From contig LOES01000102.1 in NCBI GenBank assembly GCA_001515955.1, positions 1 to 10,278 on the forward strand: a stretch of DNA of 10,278 nt. Direction: 5' to 3'. The notes below the pieces were generated by a model that worked only from the letters and a program-made list of their open reading frames with translations, did no database searches and had not been told where the DNA came from. Of this stretch, positions 1 through 6,792 are shown piece by piece; the first letter of the stretch is position 1, and every line of letters starts with the position of its first letter. Position numbers and translations under genes: made by a program. Source of the stretch: Clostridia bacterium BRH_c25 (GTDB lineage: Bacteria; Bacillota_A; Clostridia; Lutisporales; Lutisporaceae).

Positions 1-34
1 CACCCACAAACGCAGCTTTCGCTGCCACAGCAAC

Positions 35-71
35 CTTATGTTATTATAGTCTATTTTTACAGTTATTTCAA
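35..71 (-). promoter_or_regulatory. Consensus-like sigma-A promoter reading off the left edge
   Basis: On the minus strand there is a -35 box TTGAAA (positions 71-66), a spacer of exactly 17 bases and a perfect -10 box TATAAT (48-43). Transcription would start near position 36 and run leftwards. The first transcribed bases contain a short GCAGC/GCTGC stem closed by a GAAA (GNRA) loop, at positions 25-12. No start codon with a good ribosome binding site is visible before the edge, so the product (leader, structured RNA or gene) lies mostly outside the window. The boxes are seen directly; activity is inferred. Confidence 0.5.
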
Positions 72-80
72 GGACTGTTC

Positions 81-117
81 CATTGCATTGATGTTACAAT
101 GTGTTTGCATTGCATTG
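81..117. repeat. Short direct repeat CATTGCATTG x2
   Basis: CATTGCATTG occurs at 81-90 and again at 108-117, start-to-start distance 27 bases. The copies lie upstream of the minus-strand promoter and could be a regulator site or chance in AT-rich DNA. No function is claimed. Confidence 0.25.
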
Positions 118-155
118 TGCAGGGAAGGGATGCCTTGGTTTCTGGATGATAACAT

Positions 156-195
156 AAAGCGCATGTGTGGGATAAAACCTGCATATGCGCTTTTT
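156..195 (+). terminator. Hairpin with T-run, terminator- or attenuator-like
   Basis: Positions 156-167 pair with 182-193 over 12 base pairs (AAAGCGCATGTG with CATATGCGCTTT, one G-U pair). The loop is 14 bases and TTTTT (191-195) overlaps and follows the right arm, which is the shape of an intrinsic terminator on the plus strand. No plus-strand gene is visible upstream. It may end a gene outside the window, or act as an attenuator in the leader of the small genes that follow, because a second hairpin starts three bases later. Confidence 0.5.
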
Positions 196-197
196 CA

Positions 198-236
198 ATT
201 TCCCCTCCTAAAGAAGGCAAGCTAAGGAGGGGAAAT
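198..236 (+). promoter_or_regulatory. Hairpin that sequesters a ribosome binding site
   Basis: A perfect 12-bp stem joins 198-209 (ATTTCCCCTCCT) to 225-236 (AGGAGGGGAAAT), with a 15-base loop. The right arm contains the strong Shine-Dalgarno AAGGAGGGG for the ATG at 242, so the left arm is a ready-made anti-Shine-Dalgarno. No T-run follows, which argues against a plain terminator. Translation of the leader ORF, and through overlap of the membrane protein, would depend on opening this stem. The pairing is seen directly; the control role is inferred. Confidence 0.5.
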
Positions 237-241
237 ATATT

Positions 242-301
242 ATGATAAAAAACACTGATTGTATTCAACCTGCGGGGCAAGGAGGCGTGGGGCATGCATG
301 A
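242..301 (+). CDS. Putative 19-aa leader peptide
   Basis: A short ORF, MIKNTDCIQPAGQGGVGHA, follows the Shine-Dalgarno AAGGAGGGG (224-232) at a somewhat long spacing of about nine bases. It overlaps the next ORF by eight bases in another frame, and its own codons contain that ORF's ribosome binding site (AAGGAGG, 279-285). This is the architecture of translational coupling. I recognise no family, and the peptide is not hydrophobic. It may be a genuine leader peptide or a fortuitous ORF; its support is the site and the overlap, not the protein sequence. Confidence 0.35.
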   Translation: MIKNTDCIQPAGQGGVGHA

Positions 302-503
302 TATTTTTAGGTTTGGCAGCATTGAAGAGGGACTTGCTTTTATAGCAGTGCAGTTAGCCATTCTGTCCATTGCTCTGGTTTACGAGTACCGCTGGAAACA
401 GCTTGAAAAAAAGCAACTGGATCTGGAGAGCCTTATATTTGACATTGAAATGTATGCGAAGCATAGGCATAAACGATTAGGTGCCAGGCTTCGAGATTAT
501 TAG
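294..503 (+). CDS. Small predicted single-pass membrane protein, unknown function
   Basis: This 69-aa protein is not one I recognise. The start is supported by AAGGAGG at 279-285, eight bases before the ATG; the ATG at 298 in another frame closes after 15 codons. A short N-terminus is followed by one hydrophobic helix at about residues 14-31 (LAFIAVQLAILSIALVY), then a charged, probably helical stretch rich in Lys, Glu and Leu (32-60) and a basic C-terminus. The layout resembles small holin-like or toxin-like membrane peptides, but no signature proves this. The last codons overlap the first GTGCCAGG half-site of the downstream repeats, so the C-terminus may have been altered by that repeat. 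Expression may be limited by the hairpin at 198-236. Function is unknown. Confidence 0.6.
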   Translation: MHDIFRFGSIEEGLAFIAVQLAILSIALVYEYRWKQLEKKQLDLESLIFDIEMYAKHRHKRLGARLRDY

Positions 504-525
504 GTTATGGTATTTATCCTGGCAC
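481..525. repeat. First GTGCCAGG/CCTGGCAC inverted pair, REP-like
   Basis: GTGCCAGG (481-488) is inverted as CCTGGCAC (518-525) across a 29-base gap. The left arm lies inside the end of the small membrane protein gene. No T-run follows, so it is not a terminator. The same core recurs in the next inverted pair, making a REP/BIME-like alternating set. Similar GTGCCTGGCAC-type palindromes are dispersed in many Firmicute genomes, often attributed to RAYT transposase activity; that link is general knowledge, and no such transposase is in this window. Confidence 0.5.
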
Positions 526-544
526 ATGAACGCTTCACACAGAG

Positions 545-582
545 TTCCGGTACAATAATGTATTTTTGCCCAAAACCCGGAA
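545..582. repeat. Small inverted repeat TTCCGG/CCGGAA
   Basis: TTCCGG (545-550) and CCGGAA (577-582) form a 6-bp stem across 26 bases, between the two REP-like pairs. It may be the central part of a composite repeat unit spanning about 481-695. Weak on its own. Confidence 0.25.
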
Positions 583-622
583 GGAAACCTCGAGAAAATA
601 TAGAATACTTAAGTAGTCATGT

Positions 623-695
623 GTGCCAGGCACCAAACAAAAGAACTAAATTGGAGAGCAAATGTTAATAAGTTCTTTTGTTCTGTACCTGGCAC
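623..695. repeat. Second REP/MITE-like long inverted repeat
   Basis: The outer arms GTGCCAGG (623-630) and CCTGGCAC (688-695) pair over 8 bp. After a short mismatched stretch, the inner arms AACAAAAGAACT (636-647) and AGTTCTTTTGTT (671-682) pair perfectly over 12 bp. The loop is 23 bases. The structure ends about 80 bases before the regulator start codon, so it sits upstream of or within its leader. No T-run follows the right arm. Confidence 0.6.
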
Positions 696-713
696 CATAC
701 CATACTATAAAGC

Positions 714-742
714 TTGAAATTACTCGATTTCAGGGTTATGCA
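714..742 (+). promoter_or_regulatory. Possible promoter of the regulator gene
   Basis: TTGAAA (714-719) lies 17 bases before TATGCA (737-742), which matches the consensus -10 only at its first three bases. A start near 749 would give a leader of about 30 bases before the ATG at 779, a natural fit. The weak -10 suggests either a need for activation or that this is not the true promoter. Confidence 0.25.
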
Positions 743-765
743 ATAGACTATCATTGTTTACACAT

Positions 766-770
766 GGAGG
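766..770 (+). promoter_or_regulatory. Ribosome binding site that sets the regulator start
   Basis: GGAGG lies eight bases before the ATG at 779. The in-frame ATG at 662 has a weaker site, lies in the loop of the REP-like hairpin, and would add 39 residues translated partly from repeat DNA. The site therefore supports 779 as the start. Confidence 0.75.
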
Positions 771-778
771 TAAATTAT

Positions 779-3700
779 ATGTACAGAATATTTATTAAAA
801 TGTTAGGGATTCCTGAAATTAAAAAAGACGGCACTATAATTAATATCGCTTTTAAAAAAGCCGAAGCGCTTTTTTATTATTTGCTGATAAAAAAGAAAAC
901 TACAAGAGACGAACTGATAGGTTTATTATGGAGTGATATAAGTGAAGGAGCCGCAAAGGGAAATCTGAGAAATTCACTGTATGTAATAAGGAAAGCTTTT
1001 GAAATAGATATAATTAAACCTGATCAGAAGCAGGTTGTTACTATAAATGAAAATGTACAAATAGTTACTGATTTGGATATGTTTTTAAACAATGAATATG
1101 ATATTGAGAGTTATTCAGGTGATTTGTTAAAGGGGTTTTATCTAAATGACTGTGAGGAATATGAACAATGGCTATTAAATCAAAGAGAATACTATAATAA
1201 ATTATATATAGACAGATTACACAGTATATTGAAGAATTCTTATTCAAAAGATGATAAGAATACAGAAAAGTATTGCAAGCTGTTGATTGAAGCCGACAGA
1301 TATGATGAAAGCCCTTACAGAACCTTGATGGAATTATACAGAAATTGCGGACAGTTTAACAATGCTGTATATGTATACAAAAAGCTTGAAAATACTTTAA
1401 GGAAAGAGCTGAGTATTTCTCCAAGTGTTAAAACTAAGGATATATATAATAAAATTGTAAAATTAAAAAATATAGTAGATGTTAATAGTCAAATATCATC
1501 AAAAGACTTTTTTTATGGCAGAGACAAGGAAATAGGATATCTGGTAAAAAATTTTCAAAGCTTTATGGCAAGTGAATTATATCACTCCACACTAATAAAT
1601 GGGGAAGCGGGTATAGGCAAAACAAAGCTTTTAAACAGGTTTTTAAAGCTTATAGATAAATCGCAGGTTTATCTATTTCAGGCTGATTGTTATCTTGATG
1701 AAAACAATTGCATGCTAAAGCCATGGAACTTAATAATTAAAAACATTATCAACATCATAGAAAAGGAAAATATATCCATACCCCCTCTGTGGAAAAACAA
1801 TATAATTTATGTTTTTCCGTTCTTAGACACTGGCAATGATTCTTTTGATGTGAACTTTATTGAAAAAACGGAAGATATGAATTATCAAGTAGTAGAGGAA
1901 GCTTTGTCTAATATAATAAATGTTTTATCCTGTGTCAAAAAAGTAGTAATTATTTTTGAGGATATGCAGTGGATAGATAAGGCAAGCCTTAGTATGTTGA
2001 TGAGAATCATAATGGATGATATGGGGAAAAATGTTTTGTTTTTAGGTACCACCAGAGATGAGTACCATTATGAACTGGACAAGTTTAGTGCATTGCTTGG
2101 CAAATATGACAACATAGACAAGCTTATATTGCATAGGTTCAATAAGGGCGAAGTCTTTGAATTTTTGGATATGGCCTTGCCTGATTATAATTTTAATGAA
2201 AAGCAAAAAGAAAAAATTTTTGAGGAGACAGAGGGTAATACTTATTTTATGGTAGAGGTTTTGAACAGTATAAAAGAGAATATTGATTATGACTTTATGA
2301 CATCAAAAATGAAGGATTTCATCAAAACAAGACTTTTAAATATTACTGGGGATAAAAGGCAAGTGCTAAATGTTATATCATTATTCTTCGATGGAGTAAG
2401 AATTGATATGTTAAAAGAGCTCACTAGTATGGACGAGCATCAAGTAATAGATATGATAGAGGACCTTGGAAGAAAAAGTATTATTGAACAAAAACTTATT
2501 GATAATGAAGTTATATTTAGGTATACACATCAAAAACTGAGAAAATATATATATGAAAATTTATCCATAATCAGGAGAAGGGTACTTCATGAAAAGGCGG
2601 GACAAGTATTGGAAAGAAGTCTCAGAGGGGACCAAAATGATGCTTTGCTTTATTCAAAAATATTATATAACTATTCAAAAAGTGAAAACCGGTTTAAGAC
2701 CCTGGAGTATACCTTGAAGAATGCAAATGTCTATCTGGATTATAATCATGAGCTTTATCCTAAATGCAGCATTCCTGCTTCTGAAAAGGATAATATAATG
2801 TACTTTACAAATCAAAGCATAATACCTTATCTAAACAGACTTGAAGAAATGATAAACCGTCTTGAAGTGCAAAGGTACAATATAAATGAAATCTTAAGGC
2901 TAGAAATCATGCTAAACCTTATGAGAGGCAGATATTTGATAAGAATGGGACAGTACGACGAGGGAGTGTCGTCGGTAAAAAAAGTTATAGAAGATGCTGC
3001 AGAGGTGCAGAACTATGAATTCTTATTGATGGGACACAGGCAGATGATATATTATTGCATTCAAGCAAATAATATTGAGTTGATGAAAGAAGAAATTCAG
3101 ACCTCTCTTGAGATAAGTGAAAAGATAGGAAATGATTCTGAAAGAGCAGTACTTTTGAGGCTTAAGGGATTAAATAAAATAATGAGCATGGAATATGTGG
3201 AAGCCGAATCCTTATTGAAAGAATCAGTAATTCTTTTTGAAAGGTTGAATCAAAGACAAAATGTATACTCATTGAATATCGCCGCTGATTATAACTATAT
3301 AGGAGAAATAAAAAGACTGAATGTAGAATTTGAAGAAGCTATCAAGTATTATGATAAGGCCATAGAAATATGCAAAAAAAAGGGCGTCATAAGAGGCCTG
3401 GCTATTTTTTATGCAAATGCAGGCAGATGCGCAATAGAAAACAATGACTATAAAAAAGGTGAGGGATATTTAAAGGATGCATTGTACCTTTACAACAAGA
3501 CAAGCACATTAAGCGGAAGGGCAATTGCAGAGAGCTTGATGTCGCTTATCAGAATAAGAAAAGAAAACTATGATGATGCTCTTAGACTTTTAAAGGATGC
3601 AGAAAAACATGGAAGTATTCAAAATAAAGCATTTGAGCTGAGTGTTTTTACAAAAGTGCAGGCTATAATTAAATACAGTATGAAGGATAACTTAAAACTG

Positions 3701-3829
3701 CGGGATGTTTTTAATTCCTATCTGCAGTATGATATTCAATATTATGCGGATAAAGCTATCCAGCACTTTGATAAGTTAAATGAAAGCTATGAAATAGAGA
3801 CTTTAAAGTCTATTGTCGAAAAATATTGA
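779..3829 (+). CDS. BTAD/AAA-ATPase/TPR transcriptional regulator (SARP/AfsR-like)
   Basis: A 1016-aa cytoplasmic regulator, probably an activator of the downstream operon. Domains in order: a winged-helix OmpR-type DNA-binding domain (about residues 5-90; note MLGIPEI and the helices around ELIGLLW), a bacterial transcriptional activator domain (BTAD, about 95-245), a STAND-type AAA ATPase with Walker A GEAGIGKT (275-282) and Walker B VVIIFED (389-395) running into MQWID, and a long helical C-terminal half with TPR-like repeats, clearest from about 760 onward (for example the EEAIKYYDKAIEIC repeat). Such STAND regulators use ATP and the repeat domain to sense a signal. The longer in-frame ORF from 662 is rejected because of the ribosome binding site at 766. 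The gene ends at a strong terminator, so the operon has its own promoter. Target and signal are inferred only from position. Confidence 0.85.
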   Translation: MYRIFIKMLGIPEIKKDGTIINIAFKKAEALFYYLLIKKKTTRDELIGLLWSDISEGAAKGNLRNSLYVIRKAFEIDIIKPDQKQVVTINENVQIVTDLDMFLNNEYDIESYSGDLLKGFYLNDCEEYEQWLLNQREYYNKLYIDRLHSILKNSYSKDDKNTEKYCKLLIEADRYDESPYRTLMELYRNCGQFNNAVYVYKKLENTLRKELSISPSVKTKDIYNKIVKLKNIVDVNSQISSKDFFYGRDKEIGYLVKNFQSFMASELYHSTLINGEAGIGKTKLLNRFLKLIDKSQVYLFQADCYLDENNCMLKPWNLIIKNIINIIEKENISIPPLWKNNIIYVFPFLDTGNDSFDVNFIEKTEDMNYQVVEEALSNIINVLSCVKKVVIIFEDMQWIDKASLSMLMRIIMDDMGKNVLFLGTTRDEYHYELDKFSALLGKYDNIDKLILHRFNKGEVFEFLDMALPDYNFNEKQKEKIFEETEGNTYFMVEVLNSIKENIDYDFMTSKMKDFIKTRLLNITGDKRQVLNVISLFFDGVRIDMLKELTSMDEHQVIDMIEDLGRKSIIEQKLIDNEVIFRYTHQKLRKYIYENLSIIRRRVLHEKAGQVLERSLRGDQNDALLYSKILYNYSKSENRFKTLEYTLKNANVYLDYNHELYPKCSIPASEKDNIMYFTNQSIIPYLNRLEEMINRLEVQRYNINEILRLEIMLNLMRGRYLIRMGQYDEGVSSVKKVIEDAAEVQNYEFLLMGHRQMIYYCIQANNIELMKEEIQTSLEISEKIGNDSERAVLLRLKGLNKIMSMEYVEAESLLKESVILFERLNQRQNVYSLNIAADYNYIGEIKRLNVEFEEAIKYYDKAIEICKKKGVIRGLAIFYANAGRCAIENNDYKKGEGYLKDALYLYNKTSTLSGRAIAESLMSLIRIRKENYDDALRLLKDAEKHGSIQNKAFELSVFTKVQAIIKYSMKDNLKLRDVFNSYLQYDIQYYADKAIQHFDKLNESYEIETLKSIVEKY

Positions 3830-3841
3830 AAGTGCAGCAAC

Positions 3842-3880
3842 AAAAAAATAACTGAAAAAATAATTTCAGTTATTTTTTTA
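3842..3880 (+). terminator. Strong intrinsic terminator, possibly bidirectional
   Basis: A perfect 16-bp stem pairs 3842-3857 with 3864-3879, six-base loop, starting with seven A and ending in seven T. It begins 12 bases after the regulator stop codon. The A-run and T-run make it able to stop transcription from either side. It separates the regulator transcript from the hydroxylase operon. Confidence 0.9.
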
Positions 3881-3892
3881 TTGCTTTGATTT

Positions 3893-3930
3893 TTGATAAT
3901 TTTCAGACGCATGTAATATAAGATTAATCT
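3893..3930 (+). promoter_or_regulatory. Possible promoter/operator of the hydroxylase operon
   Basis: TTGATA (3893-3898) lies 17 bases before ATATAA (3916-3921), giving a start near 3928 and a leader of about 55 bases. A perfect 10-bp palindrome AGATTAATCT (3921-3930) sits at the predicted start. CGCA occurs at 3908 and 3939, 31 bases apart, about three helical turns, which could suit a tandem-binding activator. All elements are weak individually; a promoter is needed here because of the terminator just upstream. Confidence 0.35.
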
Positions 3931-3973
3931 ATAAATATCGCACTAAACATTTTACATAACTGGAAATTCAAAA

Positions 3974-3977
3974 GGAG
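3974..3977 (+). promoter_or_regulatory. Ribosome binding site that sets the FeS-subunit start
   Basis: AAAGGAG (3971-3977) is eight bases before GTG 3986. The GTG at 3977 overlaps this site and so cannot be the start that uses it. Confidence 0.7.
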
Positions 3978-3985
3978 TGAGGCCG

Positions 3986-4495
3986 GTGGACAATCAAACG
4001 ATTCATATTTGTATAGCTATTAACGGAAAAAAGTATAGCTCTGATGTACTGCCCAATTTAACGCTTTTAGATTTTTTAAGAGAAAGCATCGGATTTATGG
4101 GAGTAAAAAAGGGCTGCGACAGTGGCCATTGTGGAGCATGTACCGTACTGCTTGAAGGAAAAGCTGTAAATTCCTGCATGCTTTTGGCAGTACAGGCTGA
4201 TGGGAAGAGAGTAATTACAATAGAAGGATTAAATGAGGGAGAAAAGCTTCATCCTATTCAACAAGCTTTTATAGAAGAAAATGCAATACAGTGTGGGTTT
4301 TGTACACCCGGTATGATTATGTCTGCAAAAGATTTGCTGGATAAGAACTTTAATCCCACCGATTTAGAGATAAAAGAAGCACTGTCAGGAAATTTATGCA
4401 GATGTACAGGATATACAAAGATAATAAATGCTGTAAAAAATGCAGCGGATAAACTTAGTATTCAAAGGAAGGCTTCTGAAATGGAGGAAAAGTGA
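3986..4495 (+). CDS. Xanthine dehydrogenase-family [2Fe-2S] iron-sulfur subunit
   Basis: A 169-aa cytoplasmic electron-transfer subunit of a three-subunit molybdenum hydroxylase. The N-terminal plant-ferredoxin-type domain carries C44, C49, C52 and C64 (GCDSGHCGAC then NSC), binding the distal [2Fe-2S] cluster. The C-terminal helical domain carries C103, C106 (QCGFC), C138 and C140 (CRC), binding the cluster next to the pterin. All eight ligands are present and the length is normal for XdhC/CoxS/HcrC-type proteins. The start is GTG at 3986, chosen from the ribosome binding site. The stop lies one base before the ATG of the molybdopterin subunit, so the two are co-translated in a fixed ratio. 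Family membership is certain; the substrate is not set by this subunit. Confidence 0.95.
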   Translation: MDNQTIHICIAINGKKYSSDVLPNLTLLDFLRESIGFMGVKKGCDSGHCGACTVLLEGKAVNSCMLLAVQADGKRVITIEGLNEGEKLHPIQQAFIEENAIQCGFCTPGMIMSAKDLLDKNFNPTDLEIKEALSGNLCRCTGYTKIINAVKNAADKLSIQRKASEMEEK

Positions 4496-4496
4496 T

Positions 4497-6761
4497 ATGG
4501 AAGATTTTAAGGTTGTGGGCAAGTCACATCATAGATTTGAGTCCATAAAGAAGGCTATAGGCCATGCGAAATATACAGATGATTATGTTTTGCCCAATAT
4601 GGTATATGGCATGATTCTGAGAAGTCCCTATGCCCATGCCAGAGTTAAGAGCATTGACAAGAGCCAGGCGGAAAAGGTTGCCGGAGTGCTAAAGATACTT
4701 CTTCCCGAGGATGTGCCGGATAAGCTTTTTAACTGCTCAGGGAACCCTCCTTCCCCATTATTAATAGAGGATGAAAGAATATTAACGGATCATCCATTGT
4801 ACATGGGTGATCGGATAGCTGCAGTTGCTGCAGTTACAAAAGAAGCGTGCAGAGAGGCTCTGGATAAATTAATAGTAGAATACGAGGAGCTGACTGCAGT
4901 GTTTGATGTTGATGATGCTCTGAGAGAGGATGCTCCGCTGCTGCACCCGGAAATAAGCAGCAGCAATATTGTGAAAAAAATTGAGGCAAAGCAGGGAGAT
5001 ATAGATAACGGCTTTAAAGAATCAGATTATGTTTTTGAAGATGTATATTATGCACCTATGATACAAAATGTTTCTATGGAGCCGAACAGCTATATTTGTG
5101 ACTATGCTTTTGAAGGGAAGTTAAATATAATAAGCACTTCGCAAACTCCTTTTCAAGAGAGAAGAATACTGGCAAGGCTGCTGGATATGGCGGAAAACGA
5201 CGTAAGGATCATCAAGCCTGTTATGGGCGGCGGTTTTGGTGAGAGACAGCAGCTGCATAATCAGCATGTTGGTGCTATACTCTCAAAGGTTGTTGGAAGG
5301 CCTGTAAAGATTATAAATACAAGAGAAGAACAAATGTATGCTTCTGTAGTAAGACATAGTGCAAAAATATTTCTTAAGATAGGAGTAACAAAGGATGGGT
5401 ACATAAAGGCATTCAAGGTAGAATCCTATTACAATACAGGTGCATATACTACTCATGGACCAACAGTAGTTGCTGCAGGAAGCAGGAAGATAAACTATAG
5501 AATACCAAATTATCTGTTTGAGGGATATTGTGTATATTCCAACTCCCCTGTAAGCGGAGCGGTAAGAGGATATGGAAATCCACAGATGACCTTTGCCCGG
5601 GAAGTAATGCTGAATACAATAGCTAAAAAGCTTAATATGGACCCTATAGAATTCAAGATGAAAAATCACGTAGAGATCGGAGATAAACTTCCTGCAGCAA
5701 CTGCCTCTCTGCTCAGCTGTGCGACTGAAGAATGCCTTAAGGGAGGAGAAGAAATAAGAAGGAAAATAGATGAGGAAGAGTCAAAGAATAGGACCGAAAA
5801 TGATCCTAATATAAAAGAAGCTTGGGGTACGGCCTTTTGCTGCCATACCTCCGGCCCATCCTCAAAGGAAGGCATGAGCTCTAGCGTAATCCTGATAAAC
5901 GATGATGGTACGGCAAATCTGCTTATAGGTTCTGCCGATATAGGTCAGGGAAGTGAGACTATACTTAGCCAGATTGCTGCAGAGGGGTTGGGGATTGATC
6001 TTAAGGATATAGCGGTAACTGCTGCTGATACTAAATTTACCCCCTATGATACCGGTACTTTTGCCAGTAGTCAAACATATGTCGGAGGCAATGCCGTATT
6101 TCTGGCTGTTAAGGATGCTATAGAAAAAATAACAAAGGCATTGGCAAGATTATATGAAGTAGGTGCAGAAAAAATAATTTTTGATAAGGGCAGATTTGTC
6201 ATTAGTTATATTGAAGGCAATAAGGAGTTAACGCTTAAAGAAGCAATGTCAAAGATAACCTTTGGACAAAAAGGAACAATCATAACAGGAAGCTCAAGCT
6301 ATAAAGCAGTGGAAGCTCCTCCGCCTTTTGCAGTTTGCTGGGCCAAAGTTTCTGTTGATATGATTACAGGCAGTGTTCACCTAAAACATATCATTGAAGC
6401 AGTAGATGTAGGCAAAGCCATAAATCCAAAACTCGTAGAAGGTCAAGTCCAGGGAGGGATAAGTATGGGTATAGGCTACGCAATGATGGAACAAATCGAA
6501 ATTGATAAGAAGACTAAAAAAGTCTTATCTTCAGACCTTCTTCACTATAAAGTTCCGCTAACTCTTGATATGCCTGATATTCATGTTTATGTAGCCGATG
6601 GATATGAACCAACCGGCCCTTTTGGCGCCAAGAGTGTCGGAGAATTATCAACTGTACCGGTTGCCGCAGCAATAGCAATTGCGATATCTAATGCTACGGG
6701 AGAAGAGATTAAGCGGATCCCTATAACTCACTCCTACATTGTCAAGGGATACAACGTATAA
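4497..6761 (+). CDS. Xanthine dehydrogenase-family molybdopterin-binding catalytic subunit
   Basis: A 754-aa catalytic subunit that would hold the molybdopterin cofactor and activate the substrate; E. coli XdhA and HcrA-type subunits are about the same size. The N-terminal domain starts VVGKSHHRFESIKKAIGHAKYTDDY, usual for the family. Visible cofactor motifs are GGGFG (244-248), GAVRGYGNPQ (354-363), GQGSE (483-487) and GAKSVGE near the C-terminus, where E716 matches the catalytic glutamate (E1261 of bovine xanthine oxidase). The residue three after GGGFG, which is E802 in the bovine purine pocket, is Q251 here. The start at 4497 has GGAGG (4483-4487) nine bases upstream; the longer frame from 4440 overlaps the previous gene and lacks such a site. 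Xanthine, another purine, an N-heterocycle or an aromatic acyl-CoA all remain possible substrates. Confidence 0.93.
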   Translation: MEDFKVVGKSHHRFESIKKAIGHAKYTDDYVLPNMVYGMILRSPYAHARVKSIDKSQAEKVAGVLKILLPEDVPDKLFNCSGNPPSPLLIEDERILTDHPLYMGDRIAAVAAVTKEACREALDKLIVEYEELTAVFDVDDALREDAPLLHPEISSSNIVKKIEAKQGDIDNGFKESDYVFEDVYYAPMIQNVSMEPNSYICDYAFEGKLNIISTSQTPFQERRILARLLDMAENDVRIIKPVMGGGFGERQQLHNQHVGAILSKVVGRPVKIINTREEQMYASVVRHSAKIFLKIGVTKDGYIKAFKVESYYNTGAYTTHGPTVVAAGSRKINYRIPNYLFEGYCVYSNSPVSGAVRGYGNPQMTFAREVMLNTIAKKLNMDPIEFKMKNHVEIGDKLPAATASLLSCATEECLKGGEEIRRKIDEEESKNRTENDPNIKEAWGTAFCCHTSGPSSKEGMSSSVILINDDGTANLLIGSADIGQGSETILSQIAAEGLGIDLKDIAVTAADTKFTPYDTGTFASSQTYVGGNAVFLAVKDAIEKITKALARLYEVGAEKIIFDKGRFVISYIEGNKELTLKEAMSKITFGQKGTIITGSSSYKAVEAPPPFAVCWAKVSVDMITGSVHLKHIIEAVDVGKAINPKLVEGQVQGGISMGIGYAMMEQIEIDKKTKKVLSSDLLHYKVPLTLDMPDIHVYVADGYEPTGPFGAKSVGELSTVPVAAAIAIAISNATGEEIKRIPITHSYIVKGYNV

Positions 6762-6792
6762 CAAAATTTAAAATAAAAGGGGTGATTTTATT

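Noticed and set aside
68..370. 100-aa minus-strand ORF
   Set aside because: It covers the hairpins and lies antisense to the small membrane protein, has no good ribosome binding site and a low-complexity, non-family-like sequence; treated as a shadow.
662..778. N-terminal extension of the regulator
   Set aside because: Lies in repeat DNA; a better ribosome binding site and the family-like N-terminus point to 779.
4440..4496. N-terminal extension of the molybdopterin subunit
   Set aside because: Overlaps the end of the FeS subunit in another frame; the ATG at 4497 has GGAGG at good spacing and begins the family sequence.
5283..6074. Three minus-strand ORFs antisense to the molybdopterin subunit
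   Set aside because: The plus strand carries an intact, motif-rich gene over the whole stretch; the antisense ORFs have no recognisable motifs.
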